Notes: generated by a model not told the origin, from the letters alone. A DNA stretch of 64,000 bases from CBDBCK01 sp965203345 (GCA_965203345.1 CBDBCK010000027.1:496001-560000); one strand, 5' to 3'; shown: positions 24,101 to 39,100, counted from the first letter of the stretch. A program made the numbers and translations.

Positions 24101-27100
24101 CTTGAGGACCTTCTCCTGGATAATAATTCTCTGACTACTTTGCCACCGGATGTGTTCACTGGTCTGGTCTCGCTTCGGATCCTTCACTTGGATAATAATG
24201 GTCTGACTACTTTGCCATCGGATGTGTTCACTGGTCTGGGTAGTCTTGAGGACCTTCGCCTGGATAATAATGGTCTGACTACTTTGCCATCGGATGTGTT
24301 CACTGGTCTGGGTAGTCTTGAGGACCTTCGCCTGGATAATAATGGTCTGACTACTTTGCCATCAGGTGTGTTCACTGGTCTGGGCTCGCTTGGGGACCTT
24401 TACCTGTTTGGTAATGATCTGACTACTTTGCCATCGAGTGTGTTCACTGATCTGGGCTCGCTTTCCCGACTTTGGCTGTTTAATAACTCTCTGACATCTT
24501 TGCCGCCTGGTGTGATATCACCTGAACTGGAAGCGAGACTCGGTTCTGATCTAAATCTGAATAACAACCCCTGGGCTTCTCCCCTTTCTGTATCTGACGT
24601 GAGGGTGTCTGAAGCCGCTGGTGCTGTGTCTATAACCGTTAACCTCTTGGAAAACCTGGATTACGACCTGACGTTGTCAGTATCCACGTCTGATGTTAGT
24701 GCGACGGCAGGTTCTGACTATGTTGCGTTGTCTAATGCGTTGCTGACGATAGGATCTGAAGATGCAGTAACCGGCGCAATAGTAGGCACAGTTGATGTAG
24801 GTATATTGCCAGACTCTCTACCTGAAGGCGCTGAGACGTTTGAGCTGGTGTTCACAAACGTTCCTGTGATTTATGATAGATTCACGCGTGAGCTTGTGCG
24901 CGAGGTTAGATCTACGGTGACTATATCTGATCCTTTTGAGGTGTCAGTGTCTTTCGGCGAACCGGCCTATAGGATATTTGAAGGTCAAACATTGGACGTG
25001 TCGGTGGTTCTGGATGTGGACCCTGGTCGCAATTTGGCGATAACTATAGTGGGTTCAGGTGTTGGCACATCGGCTGTTGTATCTGGATTGCCGGCGACAG
25101 TGGAGTTTAGTCCAGGTGTGACGGAGATGTCCTTCTCCTTGTCCGCAATAGACGGATCAGCGGACGAAGATGGGGAGACATTGCTTCTGGAGTTTGATGA
25201 ATTGCCGTCGGATGTATCTGTGGGCACTCAATCAAGTGCAATAGTGTCAATAATGGATAACGACTCCATATTGGGTGTGTGTGACAGAACTGAGGAAGTT
25301 CAGCGTGCGATTATAGAGGCAGTTAATGGACTTGCTGACGTTACGGTTGAGAGTTGTACTGAGGTTACCGTGGCTCATCTGGGCCAAATAGGAGATTTGG
25401 GGATTGATGGGACAGAGGTTATGACTCTGCAGTCTGGCGACTTTTCCGGACTGACTGGATTGGGAGAACTTACTATAAGGCGTAACCAGAATCTGGAGAC
25501 CCTTCCTCAAGGACTGTTTACCGATCTGGGCTCGCTTAGGACCCTTGACCTGCGTAGTAATGCTGTGACTACTTTGCCATCGGACGTGTTCGCTGGTCTG
25601 AATAACCTTGAGATACTTTTCCTGGGTAATAATTCTCTGACTACTTTGCCTTCGGGTGTGTTCACTGGTCTGAATAACCTTGAGTTCCTTTTACTGGATA
25701 ATAATTCTCTGACTACTTTGCCATCGGATGTGTTCACTGGTCTGGGCTCGCTTCTGGGACTTGGCCTGAGTAATAATTCTCTGACTACTTTGCCATCGGA
25801 TGTGTTCACTGGTCTGGGCTCGCTTCTGGGACTTGGCCTGAGTAATAATTCTCTGACTACTTTGCCATCGGATGTGTTCACTGGTCTGGGCTCGCTTCTG
25901 GGACTTGGCCTGAGTAATAATTCTCTGACTACTTTGCCATCGGATGTATTCACTGGTCTGGGCTCGCTTCAGAACCTTCTCCTGGATAATAACTCTCTGA
26001 CTACTTTGCCATCGGATGTGTTCGCTGGTCTGAATAACTTTGAGATACTTTTCCTGCATGATAACTCTCTGACTACTTTGCCATCGGATGTATTCGCTGG
26101 TCTGGGTAGTCTTACGAACCTTGGCCTGTCTAATAATTCTCTGACTACTTTGCCATCGGATGTGTTCGCTGGTCTGAATAACCTTGAGTTCCTTGACCTG
26201 AATGATAATTCTCTGACTACTTTGCCATCGGATGTGTTCACTGGTCTGGACTCGCTTCTGGTCCTTGGGCTGCATAATAATTCTCTGACTACTTTGCCAT
26301 CGGATGTGTTCGCTGGTCTGAATAACCTTGAGGTACTTAGGCTGCATAATAATTCCCTGACTACTTTGCCTTCGGATGTGTTCGCTGGTCTGAATAACCT
26401 TGAGGTACTTAGGCTGCATAATAATTCCCTGACTACTTTGCCTTCGGATGTGTTCACTGGTCTGGGCTCGCTTAGGGAACTTCACCTGCAGGCTAATTCT
26501 CTGACTACTTTGCCGCCTGGTGTGATATCACCTGAACTGGAAGCGAGACTCGGTTCTGATCTAGACCTGACGGACAATCCCTGGGCTTCTCCCCTTTCTG
26601 TATCTGACGCGAGGGTGTCTGAAACCGCTGGCGCTGTGTTCATAACCGTTAACCTCTTGGAAAACCTGGGTTATGACCTGACGTTGTCAGTATCCACGTC
26701 TGATGTTAGTGCGACGTCAGGTTCTGACTATGTTGCGTTGTCTGATGAGTTGCTGACGATAGGCTCTGATGCTTCAATGGGCACAGTTGCTGTGTCTATA
26801 TTGCCAGACTCTCTACCTGAAGGCGATGAGACGTTTGAGCTGGTGTTCACGAACGTTCCGTTAATTCCTGATGAATCCACGGGTGAGCTTGTGCGCGAGG
26901 TTAGATCTACGGTGACTATATCTGACTCTGATACTGTCTTTGTATCATTCGGTTCAGACAGTTACACAGTAGCGGAGGGTGGAACGATAGACGTGCCGGT
27001 ATCTTTGAGCGCCGACCCTCTACGAACGGTAACGATAGCTGTATCAGTGGACAATACGAACGTGTCGTTGAGCAGTACTGAGTTAGAGTTCATTTCAGGG

Positions 27101-30100
27101 GACGTGCGTACTCAGTCAGTGACATTAACGGCTTCTTCAGCAGGCACAGCAACGTTGAGCTTTATTGACCTTCCTCCGGGTGTAGCAGTTGGGACACCAT
27201 CTACGACAGTTATAAATATTACCGCTGCTCCTGAACCTGAACCTGTGGAGGTGTCGGTGTCATTTGGTGAGGCCTCTTATGAGGTTAATGAAGGCATGGC
27301 AGTAGACGTGAAAGTGTTTCTGGATGCGGATCCTCTGCGCAATTTATCAATAAACATATTGGGTTCAAGTGTCGGAACATCGGCTGTATCGGGGTTGCCA
27401 GCGACAGTGGAGTTTAGTCCAGGTGTGACGGAGGCTTCCTTCTCACTGTTTGCTATAGACGACTTGGTAGACGATGACGGCGAGACGTTACTTCTGGAGT
27501 TTGGTCTGCTTCCTGTTGGTGTTTCGGGTGGTGCATTTACGCGTGCAGTGGTGTCAATAACGGACGACTCTATACTTGGCGTGTGCCTTAGGGCCTCCGA
27601 AGTTCGGGATGCGATTGTAACTGCAACAGGTAATACGGATTGTGCTGAAATTACCGACGATCAGCTGAGCAACATAGAGATATTGCAGCTTGAAGGAAGA
27701 AGCGTTGGTGAATTGCAGGTTGGAGACTTCTCCGGACTGACTTCGTTGATGATCCTTTCTATCTCTGGCGCCAGTCTGATTGAGCCTTTGCCTTCGGGAC
27801 TGTTCTCTGGTCTGGGATCGCTTACTGACCTTAACCTGGGTAGTAATGATCTGACGACTTTGCCTTCGGATCTGTTCTCTGGTCTGGGATCGCTTACTGA
27901 CCTTAACCTGGGTAGTAATGATCTGACGACTTTGCCATCGGGACTGTTCTCTGGTCTGGGATCTCTTACTGACCTTGACCTGAGTGATAATGCACTGGCT
28001 CCAACCGATTCGCCTTCGGGACTGCCCTCTGGTTCTGGCGCCAATCTGGTTGAACCTTTGCCAGAGGATCTGTTCTCTGATCTGGAATCTCTTACTGACC
28101 TTGACCTGAGTAGTAATGCTCTGACGACTTTGCCACCGGATGCGTTCTCTGGTCTGGCATTGCTTGAATCCCTTGACCTGAGTAGTAATGCTCTGACGAC
28201 TTTGCCAGAGGGTGTGTTCTCTGATCTGGAATCGCTTACGGAGCTTGACCTGAGTAGTAATGCTCTGAGTTCTTTGCCTCCTGGTTTGATATCAGCTGAA
28301 CTGGAAGCGAGACTCGGCTCTGGACTAAATCTGGCTGACAATCCGTGGGACTTTGCACTTTCCTCTCCAGATGTATCTGTGGCAGAAGAAGCTGGAACTG
28401 TAACCGTTACGGTTTCGCTTACGCATTCTTTGGACTATGACCTTGTATTGAGTGTGTCAACTATAGAGGGCACAGCGGATGGTTCGGATTACACTTTGTC
28501 ATCTACGGATCTGACGATTGCTACTGGTGCACTTTCTGGGCTGATCTCTGTATCTATTACCGACGACCTGGACTATGAAGCAGCGGAGAGTTTTGAGGTG
28601 TTGTTCAGCGATGGTCCTCAGGTTCTGTCTGGTGATTCTCTTGAAAGCACCAGTTCGACTTCCGAGGTAACTATTCTGGAGAGCGATGTTCCTGCTGTAA
28701 CGGTGTCTTTTGAACAATCGGAGTATGTTGTTGCGGAGGGTGCTTCTGAGGCATTGTCATTAGTACTGGATACATCACCTGCCCGGACATTGGTGATAGG
28801 TATATTGGCTTCTCCCGAAGGCTCAACCATTTCCTCCGATTACGATATTCCTGCTACTGTAACGTTCGGACCTACTGAAACGGTTGGGACTATCATATTT
28901 GAGGCTTTGGATGATGTGGACAACGATGATGAGGTTGTAGTTCTGGGACTAGACCTTACTGGCCTTAGTAATGTGAGTGAAGGGACGAACGTACCTGCGC
29001 GTGTGACCATAGAGGACGATGACGATCCTTTGGTACCTGTGTCGGTGTCATTTGGTGAGTCCTCTTATGAGGTTAATGAAGGCATGGAAGTAGACGTGGA
29101 AGTGTTTCTGGATGCAGATCCTGTGCGCAATTTATCAATAAACATATTGGGTTCAGGTGTTGGAATATCGACTGTATCGGGGTTGCCAGCGACAGTGGAG
29201 TTTAGTCCAGGTGTGACGGAGGCTTCCTTCTCATTGTTTGCTATAGATGGCCTGGCGTTTGAAGGAGCGACGCTTGTTCTGGAGTTTGACGAATTGCCAG
29301 CAGGTGTGTCTACCGGGGATCAGTCAAGTGCAGAGGTGTCAATAATTGATGAAGACCCTGTACTTGGCATATGCGGTAGAACCCCCGAAGTTCAGGATGC
29401 GATTATATCGGTACTTAGGTTTATTACTGGGGATGCGGTCACGCGTTGTGATGAAGTTTCCATGGATCATCTGAGCCAAATAACGGGTTTGAGGATTGTG
29501 GGAACAGGCATTACTGCATTTCAGCCTGGAGACTTATTTGGACTGACTAATTTAGGTGAACTTAATATATCGCAGAACAGGGATCTGACGTCTCTTCCTT
29601 CAGGATTGTTCTCTGGTTTGAGTGCACTTCACACTCTTGATCTGACTGATAATGTTCTGACGTCGGCTTTGCCATCGGATCTGTTCTCCGGTCTGAATAA
29701 CCTTATGTTCCTTAACCTGAATAGTGAAAGGGGTGCCGAGAATGCTTTGGAGCCTTTGCCATCGGATGTGTTCTCTGGTCTGAATAACCTTGAGTTCCTT
29801 AACCTGAATGGGAATGGTCTGACGACTTTACCATCGGATGTGTTCTCTGGTTTGAATTCGCTTCGCGACCTTCAGTTGATTAATAATGATCTGACGACCT
29901 TGCCCCCGGATGTGTTCTCTGGTTTGAATGCGCTTAGCAACCTTCACCTGAGTAATAATGATCTGATGTCTTTGCCCCCGGATCTGTTCTCTGGTCTGAA
30001 TGCGCTTAGCAACCTTCAGTTGATTGATAATGATCTGACGACTTTGCCATCGGATCTGTTTTCTGATCTACCTGTGTTTGTCATCCTTAACCTGAGGAAT

Positions 30101-33100
30101 AATCGTCTGATGTCTTTGCCCCCGGATCTGTTCTCTAGTCTGAATTTTCTTACTGAAATTGACCTGAGGAATAATGATCTGAGGTCTTTGCCCCCGGATC
30201 TGTTCTCTGGTCTGAATTTTCTTACTAGGCTTGACCTCGCTAATAATCTTTGGGTTTCTTCTCCCCTTGCCGTATCTGATGAAGTGGATGAAGTGAGGGT
30301 GTTTGAAAATGTGGGGACTGCGTCCATAACCGTTGAGCTGTTGACAGACCTGGGTTATGATTTGACGTTGTCAGTCTCCACATCTGATGCTGATGCTAGT
30401 GCGACGTCAGGTTTGGACTACGTTGCGTTGTCTAATGTGTTGCTTACGATAGGATCTGAAGATTCAACAACCGGCACAATAATAGGCACAGTTGATGTGG
30501 ATATATTGCGAGACTCTCTCCTGGAAGACGAAGAGACGTTTGAGTTAGTGTTCACAAACGTTCCGTTGATTTATGATGAGTCTACGGGAGAACTTGTGGA
30601 CGAGTTTAGAGCTACGGTGATTATATCTGACCCTGACCCTGACCTTGTCCTTGTATCATTCGTTGAGCCTGTTTATAATGTAGTGGCTGGCGAGACAGTA
30701 GAGGTGGAAGTATCTTTGACCTCCGATCCTCCAGGAGCGGTAACGGTAACTCTAGCTGTATCAGGTGCCGAATCGCTTGTGTCATTGAGTAGTGATACGT
30801 TGGAGTTTATTCCAGGAGGCGTGCGTACCCGGTCAGTGACGGTAACGGGATCATCGGTAGGCACATCAACGTTGAGCTTTATTGATCTACCTTCAGGAGT
30901 AACGGAGGTTACACCATCTACGACTGTTATAGATGTTTCTGCGAATGAACGCCCTGTATCGGATGCTGGCCCTGACCAGACAGTGTCGGAAGGCGTGCTG
31001 GTGACGTTGGACGGTAGTGGGAGTACGGATCCTGAAGGCACGGATCTGTCATATTCGTGGGTTCAGTCTTCAGGTGAGACTGTAACACTGTCGGATTCTG
31101 CTATTTCTGAACCTACGTTTACTTCCCCTGTTGATCTTTCAAGAGACGCGGAGCTTTTGTTCTCGCTTGCTGTGACAGATGGCTTTGGGCATACAAGTGC
31201 CATTTCGGATACAGTATTGATAACTGTTGAAGCATCTACTCCTACTGTGGTTGTGTCTTTCGTATCAGCTGATTATGAGGTATCGGAAGGTTCTTCCGTG
31301 GAGGTTCTTGCAGTTCTGGATATGGTACCTCGTCGGACGGTGTCTGTAAATGTATTAGTGAGCAGTTTGGGTGGAGCCACGGAAGATGACTACATTTTGT
31401 CGGACACTTCACTCACGTTTGGTCCTGAAGAAAGCGAAGCAACGCTTGCTGTAACTGCGGTTGACGATTCGGCTGAGGAATCCGGGGAGAGGGTGTCTCT
31501 GGATCTGATGATAGATCCTTCATCGTCCAATGTGTCTTTGGGATCTCCTTCAATTGAGGAAGTATTGCTACTGGACGACGCAGTAGTTAATGAACGACCT
31601 GTGGCGGATGCTGGCCCTGACCAGACAGTGACGGAAGGTGTGTTGGTGACGTTAGACGGTAGCGGCAGTACGGATCCTGAAGGTGGTGCACTGTCATATT
31701 CCTGGGTTCAGGAGTCAGGTCAGCCTGTAACACTGTCCGATTCTGCTGTTGTTCAACCTACGTTTACTTCCCCGGTTGATCTTTCAAGAGACGCGGAGCT
31801 TTTGTTCTCACTTGTTGTGACGGATGACGCTGACCAGACAAGTGCCATTTCGGATACAGTATTGATAACGGTTGAAGCATCTACTCCTACTGTGGTTGTG
31901 TCTTTCGTATCAGCTGATTACGAGGTATCGGAAGGATCTTCTGTGGAGGTTCTTGCAGTTCTGGATATAGTACCTCGTCGGACGGTGTCTGTAAATGTAT
32001 TAGCGAGCGGTTTGGGCGGAGCAACGGAAGATGACTACATTTTGTCGGACACTTCACTCACCTTTGGTCCTGAAGAAAGCGAAGCAACGCTTGCTGTAAC
32101 TGCGGTTGACGATTCGGCTGACGATGACGGGGAGAGGGTGTCTCTGGAGCTGATGATAGATCCTTCATTGTCCAATGTATCGTTGGGATCTCAGTCAACT
32201 GAGGAAGTGTTGATATTGGATGACGATGCAGCAGTTAATGAACGACCTGTATCGGATGCTGGCCCTGACCAGACAGTGTCAGAGGGTGTGTTGGTGACGT
32301 TAGACGGTAGTGGCAGTACGGATCCTGAAGGCGGTGCACTGTCATATTCGTGGGTTCAGGCTTCAGGTGAGACTGTAATACTGTCCGATTCTACTGTTGC
32401 CGCACCTACGTTTACTTCACCGGTTGGTCTTTCAAGAGACGCTGAGCTTTCGTTCACCCTAGTTGTGACGGATGACGCTGACCAGACAAGTGCGGTTTCC
32501 GATACAGTATTGATAACGGTTGAAGCGTCTACTCCTACTGTGGTTGTGTCTTTCGTATCAGATGATTATGAGGTATCGGAAGGATCTTCAGTGGATGTGT
32601 CAATAGTTCTGGACGTGGCCCCCCGTCGTTCGGTATCGGTAAATGTACTAGCGAGCGGTTTGGGTGGAGCCACGGAAGATGATTACCGTTTGTCGGCCAC
32701 TTCATTCACGTTTGGTCCTGAAGAAAGCGAAGCAACGCTGGTTGTAACTGCGGTTGACGATCTGGTTGACGATGACGGGGAGAGCGTGTCTCTGGATCTG
32801 ATGATAGATTCTTCATCTTCCAATGTATCGTTGGGATCTCCATCAACTGAGGAAGTGTTGATATTGGATGACGATGAAGCAGTTAATGAACGACCTGTTG
32901 CGGATGCTGGCCCTGACCAGACAGTGACGGAAGGTGTGTTGGTGACGTTAGACGGTAATGGCAGTACGGATCCTGAAGGCGGTGCACTGTCATATTCTTG
33001 GGTTCAGGCTTCAGGTGAAGCTGTGACACTGTCGGATTCTACTGTTGCCGAACCTACGTTTACTTCCCCGGTTGATCTGTCAAGAGACGCGGAGCTTTCG

Positions 33101-36100
33101 TTCACCCTGGTTGTGACAGATGACACTGACCAGACAAGTGCCATTTCGGATACAGTATTGATAACGGTTGAAGCATCTACTCCTACTGTGGTTGTGTCTT
33201 TCGTATCAGATGATTACGCGGTATCGGAAGGATCTTCTGTGTCAGTGGGTATAGTTCTGGATATGGCACCTCGCCGTTCGGTGTCTGTAAATGTATTAGC
33301 GAGCGGTTTGGGTGGAGCAACGGAAGATGACTACCGTTTGTCGGCCACTTCATTCACGTTTGGTCCTGAAGCAAGTGAAGCAACGCTTGCTGTAACTGCG
33401 GTTGACGATCTGGTTGACGATGACGGGGAGAGGGTATCTCTGGAGCTGATGATAGATCCTTCATCGTCCAATGTATCGTTGGGATCTCCATCAACTGAGG
33501 AAGTGTTGATATTGGATGACGACGTAGTAGTTAATGAACGACCTGTTGCGGATGCTGGCCCTGACCAGACAGTGTCAGAAGGTGTGTTGGTGACATTAGA
33601 CGGTAGCGGCAGTACGGATCCTGAAGGCGGTGCACTGTTATATTCGTGGGTTCAGGCTTCAGGTGAGGCTGTGACACTGTCGGATTCTGCTATTGCTCAA
33701 CCTACGTTTACTTCCCCGGTTGATCTTTCAAGAGACGCTGAGCTTTTGTTCTCCCTCGTTGTGACAGATGACACTGGCCAGACAAGTACCGTTTCGGATA
33801 CAGTATTGATAACGGTTGAAGCGTCTACTCCTACTGTGGTTGTGTCTTTCGTGCCAGCTGATTATCAGGTATCGGAAGGATCTTCCGTGGAAGTTCTTGC
33901 AGTTCTGGATATAGTACCTCGTCGGACGGTGTCTGTAAATGTATTAGCGAGTGGTTTGGGTGGAGCCACGGAAGATGATTACATTTTGTCCTTCACTTCA
34001 TTCACGTTTGGTCCTGAAGCAAGCGAAGCAACGATTGCTGTAACGGCGGTTGACGATTCGGTTGACGATGATGGGGAGAGCGTGTCTCTGGAGCTGATGA
34101 TAGATTCATCATCGTCCAATGTATCGTTGGGATCTCCGTCAACTGAGGAAGTGTTGATATTGGATGATGATGCAGTAGTTAATGAACGACCTGTTGCGGA
34201 TGCTGGCCCTGACCAGACAGTGACGGAAGGTGTGTTGGTGACGTTAGACGGTAGTGGCAGTACGGATCCTGAAGGTGGTGCACTGTCATATTCGTGGGTT
34301 CAGGCTTCAGGTGAGTCTGTGACACTGTCGGATTCTACTGTTGCCGAACCTACGTTTACTTCCCCTGTTGATCTGTCAAGAGACGCGGAGCTTTCGTTCA
34401 CCCTGGTTGTGACAGATGACACTGACCAGACAAGTGCCATTTCGGATACAGTATTGATAACGGTTGAAGCGTCTACTCCTACTGTGGTTGTGTCTTTCGT
34501 ATCAGCTGATTATGAGGTATCGGAAGGATCTTCCGTGGAGGTTCTTGCAGTTCTGGATATAGTACCTCGTCGGACGGTGTCTGTAAATGTATTAGCGAGC
34601 GGTTTGGGTGGAGCCACGGAAGATGATTACATTTTGTCGGCTACTTCATTCACGTTTGGTCCTGAAGCAAGCGAAGCAACGCTGGGTGTAAATGCGGTTG
34701 AGGATTCGGCTGATGAAGACGGAGAGAGGGTGTCTCTGGAGCTGATGATAGATTCTTCATTGTCCAATGTATCGTTGGGATCTCCTTCAATTGAGGAAGT
34801 ATTGCTATTGGACGATGATGAAGCAGTTAATGAACGACCTGTTGCGGATGCTGGCCCTGACCAGACAGTGACGGAAGGTGTGTTGGTGACGTTAGACGGT
34901 AGTGGTAGTACGGATCCTGAAGGCGGTGCACTGTCATATTCGTGGGTTCAGGCTTCAGGTGAGACTGTGACACTATCGGATTCTACTATTGCTCAACCTA
35001 CGTTTACTTCACCGGTTGATCTGTCAAGAGACGCTGAGCTTTTGTTCACCCTGGTTGTGACAGATGACACTGACCAGACAAGTGCCATTTCGGATACAGT
35101 ATTGATAACGGTTGAAGCATCTACTCCTACTGTGGTTGTGTCTTTCGTATCAGCTGATTATCAGGTATTGGAAGGATCTTCTGTGGAAGTTCTTGCAGTT
35201 CTGGATATAGTACCTCGTCGGACGGTGTCTGTAAATGTATTAGCGAGTGGTTTGGGTGGAGCCACGGAAGATGACTACCGTTTGTCGGCCACTTCATTCA
35301 CGTTTGGTCCTGAAGCAAGCGAAGCAACGCTTGCTGTAACTGCGGTTGACGATCTGGCTGACGATGACGGGGAGAGCGTGTCTCTGGATCTGATGATAGA
35401 TTCTTCATCGTCCAATGTATCGTTGGGTTCTCCATCGACTGCTGAAGTGTCAATATTGGATGACGATGCAGCAGTTAATGAACGACCTGTAGCGGATGCT
35501 GGCCCTGACCAGACAGTGTCAGAAGGTGTGTTGGTGACGTTAGACGGTAGTGGCAGTACGGATCCTGAAGGCGGTGCACTGTCATATTCGTGGGTTCAGG
35601 CTTCAGGTGAGTCTGTGGCACTATCGGATTCTACTGTTGCCGAACCTACGTTTACTTCCCCTGTTGATCTGTCAAGAGACGCTGAGCTTTTGTTCACCCT
35701 GGTTGTGACAGATGACACTGACCAGACAAGTGCCATTTCGGATACAGTATTGATAACGGTTGAAGCATCTACTCCTACTGTGGTTGTGTCTTTCGTATCA
35801 GCTGATTATCAGGTATTGGAAGGATCTTCTGTGGAAGTTCTTGCAGTTCTGGATATAGTACCTCGTCGGACGGTGTCTGTAAATGTATTAGCGAGTGGTT
35901 TGGGTGGAGCCACGGAAGATGACTACCGTTTGTCGGCCACTTCATTCACGTTTGGTCCTGAAGCAAGCGAAGCAACGCTTGCTGTAACTGCGGTTGACGA
36001 TCTGGCTGACGAAGACGGGGAGAGCGTGTCTCTGGATCTGATGATAGATTCTTCATCGTCCAATGTATCGTTGGGTTCTCCATCGACTGCTGAAGTGTCA

Positions 36101-39100
36101 ATATTGGATGACGACGCAGTAGTTAATGAACGACCTGTTGCGGATGCTGGCCCTGACCAGACAGTGTCAGAAGGTGTGTTGGTGACGTTAGACGGTAGTG
36201 GCAGTACGGATCCTGAAGGCGGTGCACTGTCATATTCGTGGGTTCAGGCTTCAGGTGAGTCTGTGGCACTATCGGATTCTACTGTTGCCGAACCTACGTT
36301 TACTTCCCCTGTTGATCTGTCAAGAGACGCTGAGCTTTTGTTCACCCTGGTTGTGACAGATGACACTGACCAGACAAGTGCCATTTCGGATACAGTATTG
36401 ATAACGGTTGAAGCATCTACTCCTACTGTGGTTGTGTCTTTCGTATCAGCTGATTATCAGGTATCGGAAGGATCTTCTGTGGAGGTTCTTGCAGTTCTGG
36501 ATCTGGCACCTCGTCGTTCGGTGTCTGTAAATGTATTAGCGAGCGGTTTGGGTGGAGCCACGGAAGATGACTACCGTTTGTCAGCCACTTCATTCACGTT
36601 TGGTCCTGAAGCAAGCGAAGCAACGCTTGCTGTAACTGCGGTTGATGATCTGGCTGACGAAGACGGGGAGAGCGTGTCTCTGGAGCTGATGATAGATTCT
36701 TCATCGTCCAATGTGTCTTTGGGATCTCCTTCAATTGAGGAAGTATTGCTATTGGACGACGATGAAGCAGTTAATGAACGACCTGTAGCGGATGCTGGCC
36801 CTGACCAGACAGTGTCAGAAGGTGTGTTGGTGACGTTAGACGGTAGCGGCAGTACGGATCCTGAAGGCGGTGCACTGTCATATTCGTGGGTTCAGGCTTC
36901 AGGTGAGACTGTGACACTGTCGGATTCTACTGTTGCTCAACCTACGTTTACTTCCCCGGTTGATCTGTCAAGAGACGCGGAGCTTTCGTTCACCCTTGTT
37001 GTGACAGATGACACTGACCAGACAAGTGCCATTTCGGATACAGTATTGATAACGGTTGAAGCATCTACTCCTACTGTAGTTGTGTCTTTCGTATCAGCTG
37101 ATTATCAGGTATCGGAAGGATCTTCCGTGGAGGTTCTTGCAGTTCTGGATATAGTACCTCGTCGGACGGTGTCTGTAAATGTATTAGCGAGTGGTTTGGG
37201 TGGAGCCACGGAAGATGACTACCGTTTGTCGGCCACTTCATTCACGTTTGGTCCTGAAGAGAGAGAAGCAACGCTTGCTGTAACTGCGGTTGACGATTCG
37301 GCTGACGATGACGGGGAGAGGGTATCTCTGGAGCTGATGATAGATTCTTCATCGTCCAATGTGTCTTTGGGTTCTCCATCGACTGCTGAAGTGTCGATAT
37401 TGGATGACGATGCAGCAGTTAATGAACGCCCTGTAGCGGATGCTGGCCCTGACCAGACAGTGACGGAAGGTGTGTTGGTGACGTTAGACGGTAGTGGCAG
37501 TACGGATACTGAAGGCGGTGCACTGTCATATTCGTGGGTTCAGGCTTCAGGTGAGACTGTGACACTGTCGGATTTTACTGTTGCCGAACCTACGTTTACT
37601 TCCCCTGTTGATCTGTCAAGAGACGCGGAGCTTTCGTTCACCCTGGTTGTGACAGATGACACTGACCAGACAAGTGCCATTTCGGATACAGTATTGATAA
37701 CGGTTGAAGCATCTACTCCTACTGTGGTTGTGTCTTTCGTATCAGCTGATTATCAGGTATTGGAAGGATCTTCTGTGGAGGTTCTTGCAGTTCTGGATCT
37801 GGCACCTCGTCGTTCGGTGTCTGTAAATGTATTAGCGAGCGGTTTGGGTGGAGCCACGGAAGATGACTACCGTTTGTCGGCCACTTCATTCACGTTTGGT
37901 CCTGAAGCAAGCGAAGCAACGCTTGCTGTAACTGCGGTTGATGATCTGGCTGACGAAGACGGGGAGAGCGTGTCTCTGGAGCTGATGATAGATTCTTCAT
38001 CGTCCAATGTGTCTTTGGGATCTCCTTCAATTGAGGAAGTATTGCTATTGGACGACGATGAAGCAGTTAATGAACGACCTGCTGCGGATGCTGGCCCTGA
38101 CCAGACAGTGACGGAAGGTGTGTTGGTGACGTTAGACGGTAGTGGCAGTACGGATCCTGAAGGCGGTGCACTGTCATATTCGTGGGTTCAGGCTTCAGGT
38201 GAGACTGTGACACTGTCGGATTCTACTGTTGCTCAACCTACGTTTACTTCCCCTGTTGATCTGTCAAGAGACGCGGAGCTTTCGTTCACCCTTGTTGTGA
38301 CAGATGACACTGACCAGACAAGTGCCATTTCGGATACAGTATTGATAACGGTTGAAGCATCTACTCCTACTGTGGTTGTGTCTTTCGTATCAGCTGATTA
38401 TGAGGTATTGGAAGGATCTTCTGTGGAGGTTCTTGCAGTTCTGGATATAGTACCTCGTCGGACGGTGTCTGTAAATGTATTAGCGAGCGGTATGGGTGGA
38501 GCAACGGAAGATGATTACATTTTGTCTGACACTTCATTCACGTTTGGTCCTGAAGCAAGCGAAGCAACGCTGGCTGTAACTGCGGTTGACGATTCGGCTG
38601 ACGATGACGGTGAGAGGGTGTCTCTGGATCTGATGATAGATCCTTCATCGTCCAATGTATCGTTGGGTTCTCCATCAACTGAGGAAGTGTTGATACTGGA
38701 TGACGATGCAGCAGTTAATGAACGACCTGTTGCGGATGCTGGCCCTGACCAGACAGTAGCAGAAGGTGTGTTGGTGACGTTAGACGGTAGTGGCAGTACG
38801 GATCCTGAAGGCGGTGCACTGTTATATTCGTGGGTTCAGGCTTCAGGTGAGACTGTGACACTGTCGGATTCTACTGTTGCTCAACCTACGTTTACTTCCC
38901 CTGTTGATCTTTCAAGAGACGCGGAGCTTTCGTTCACCCTGGTTGTGACAGATGACACTGACCAGACAAGTGCCATTTCGGATACAGTATTGATAACGGT
39001 TGAAGCGTCTAATCCTGCAGTGGTTGTGTCTTTCGTATCAGCTGATTATCAGGTATCGGAAGGATCTTCCGTGGAGGTTCTTGCAGTTCTGGATATAGTA

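Noticed and set aside
25691..26485. Antisense open frame of 264 codons across LRR block 12, and similar ones at 18331-18819 and 23825-24187
   Set aside because: These are the same repeat shadow; the encoded peptides are reverse-strand versions of the LRR consensus.
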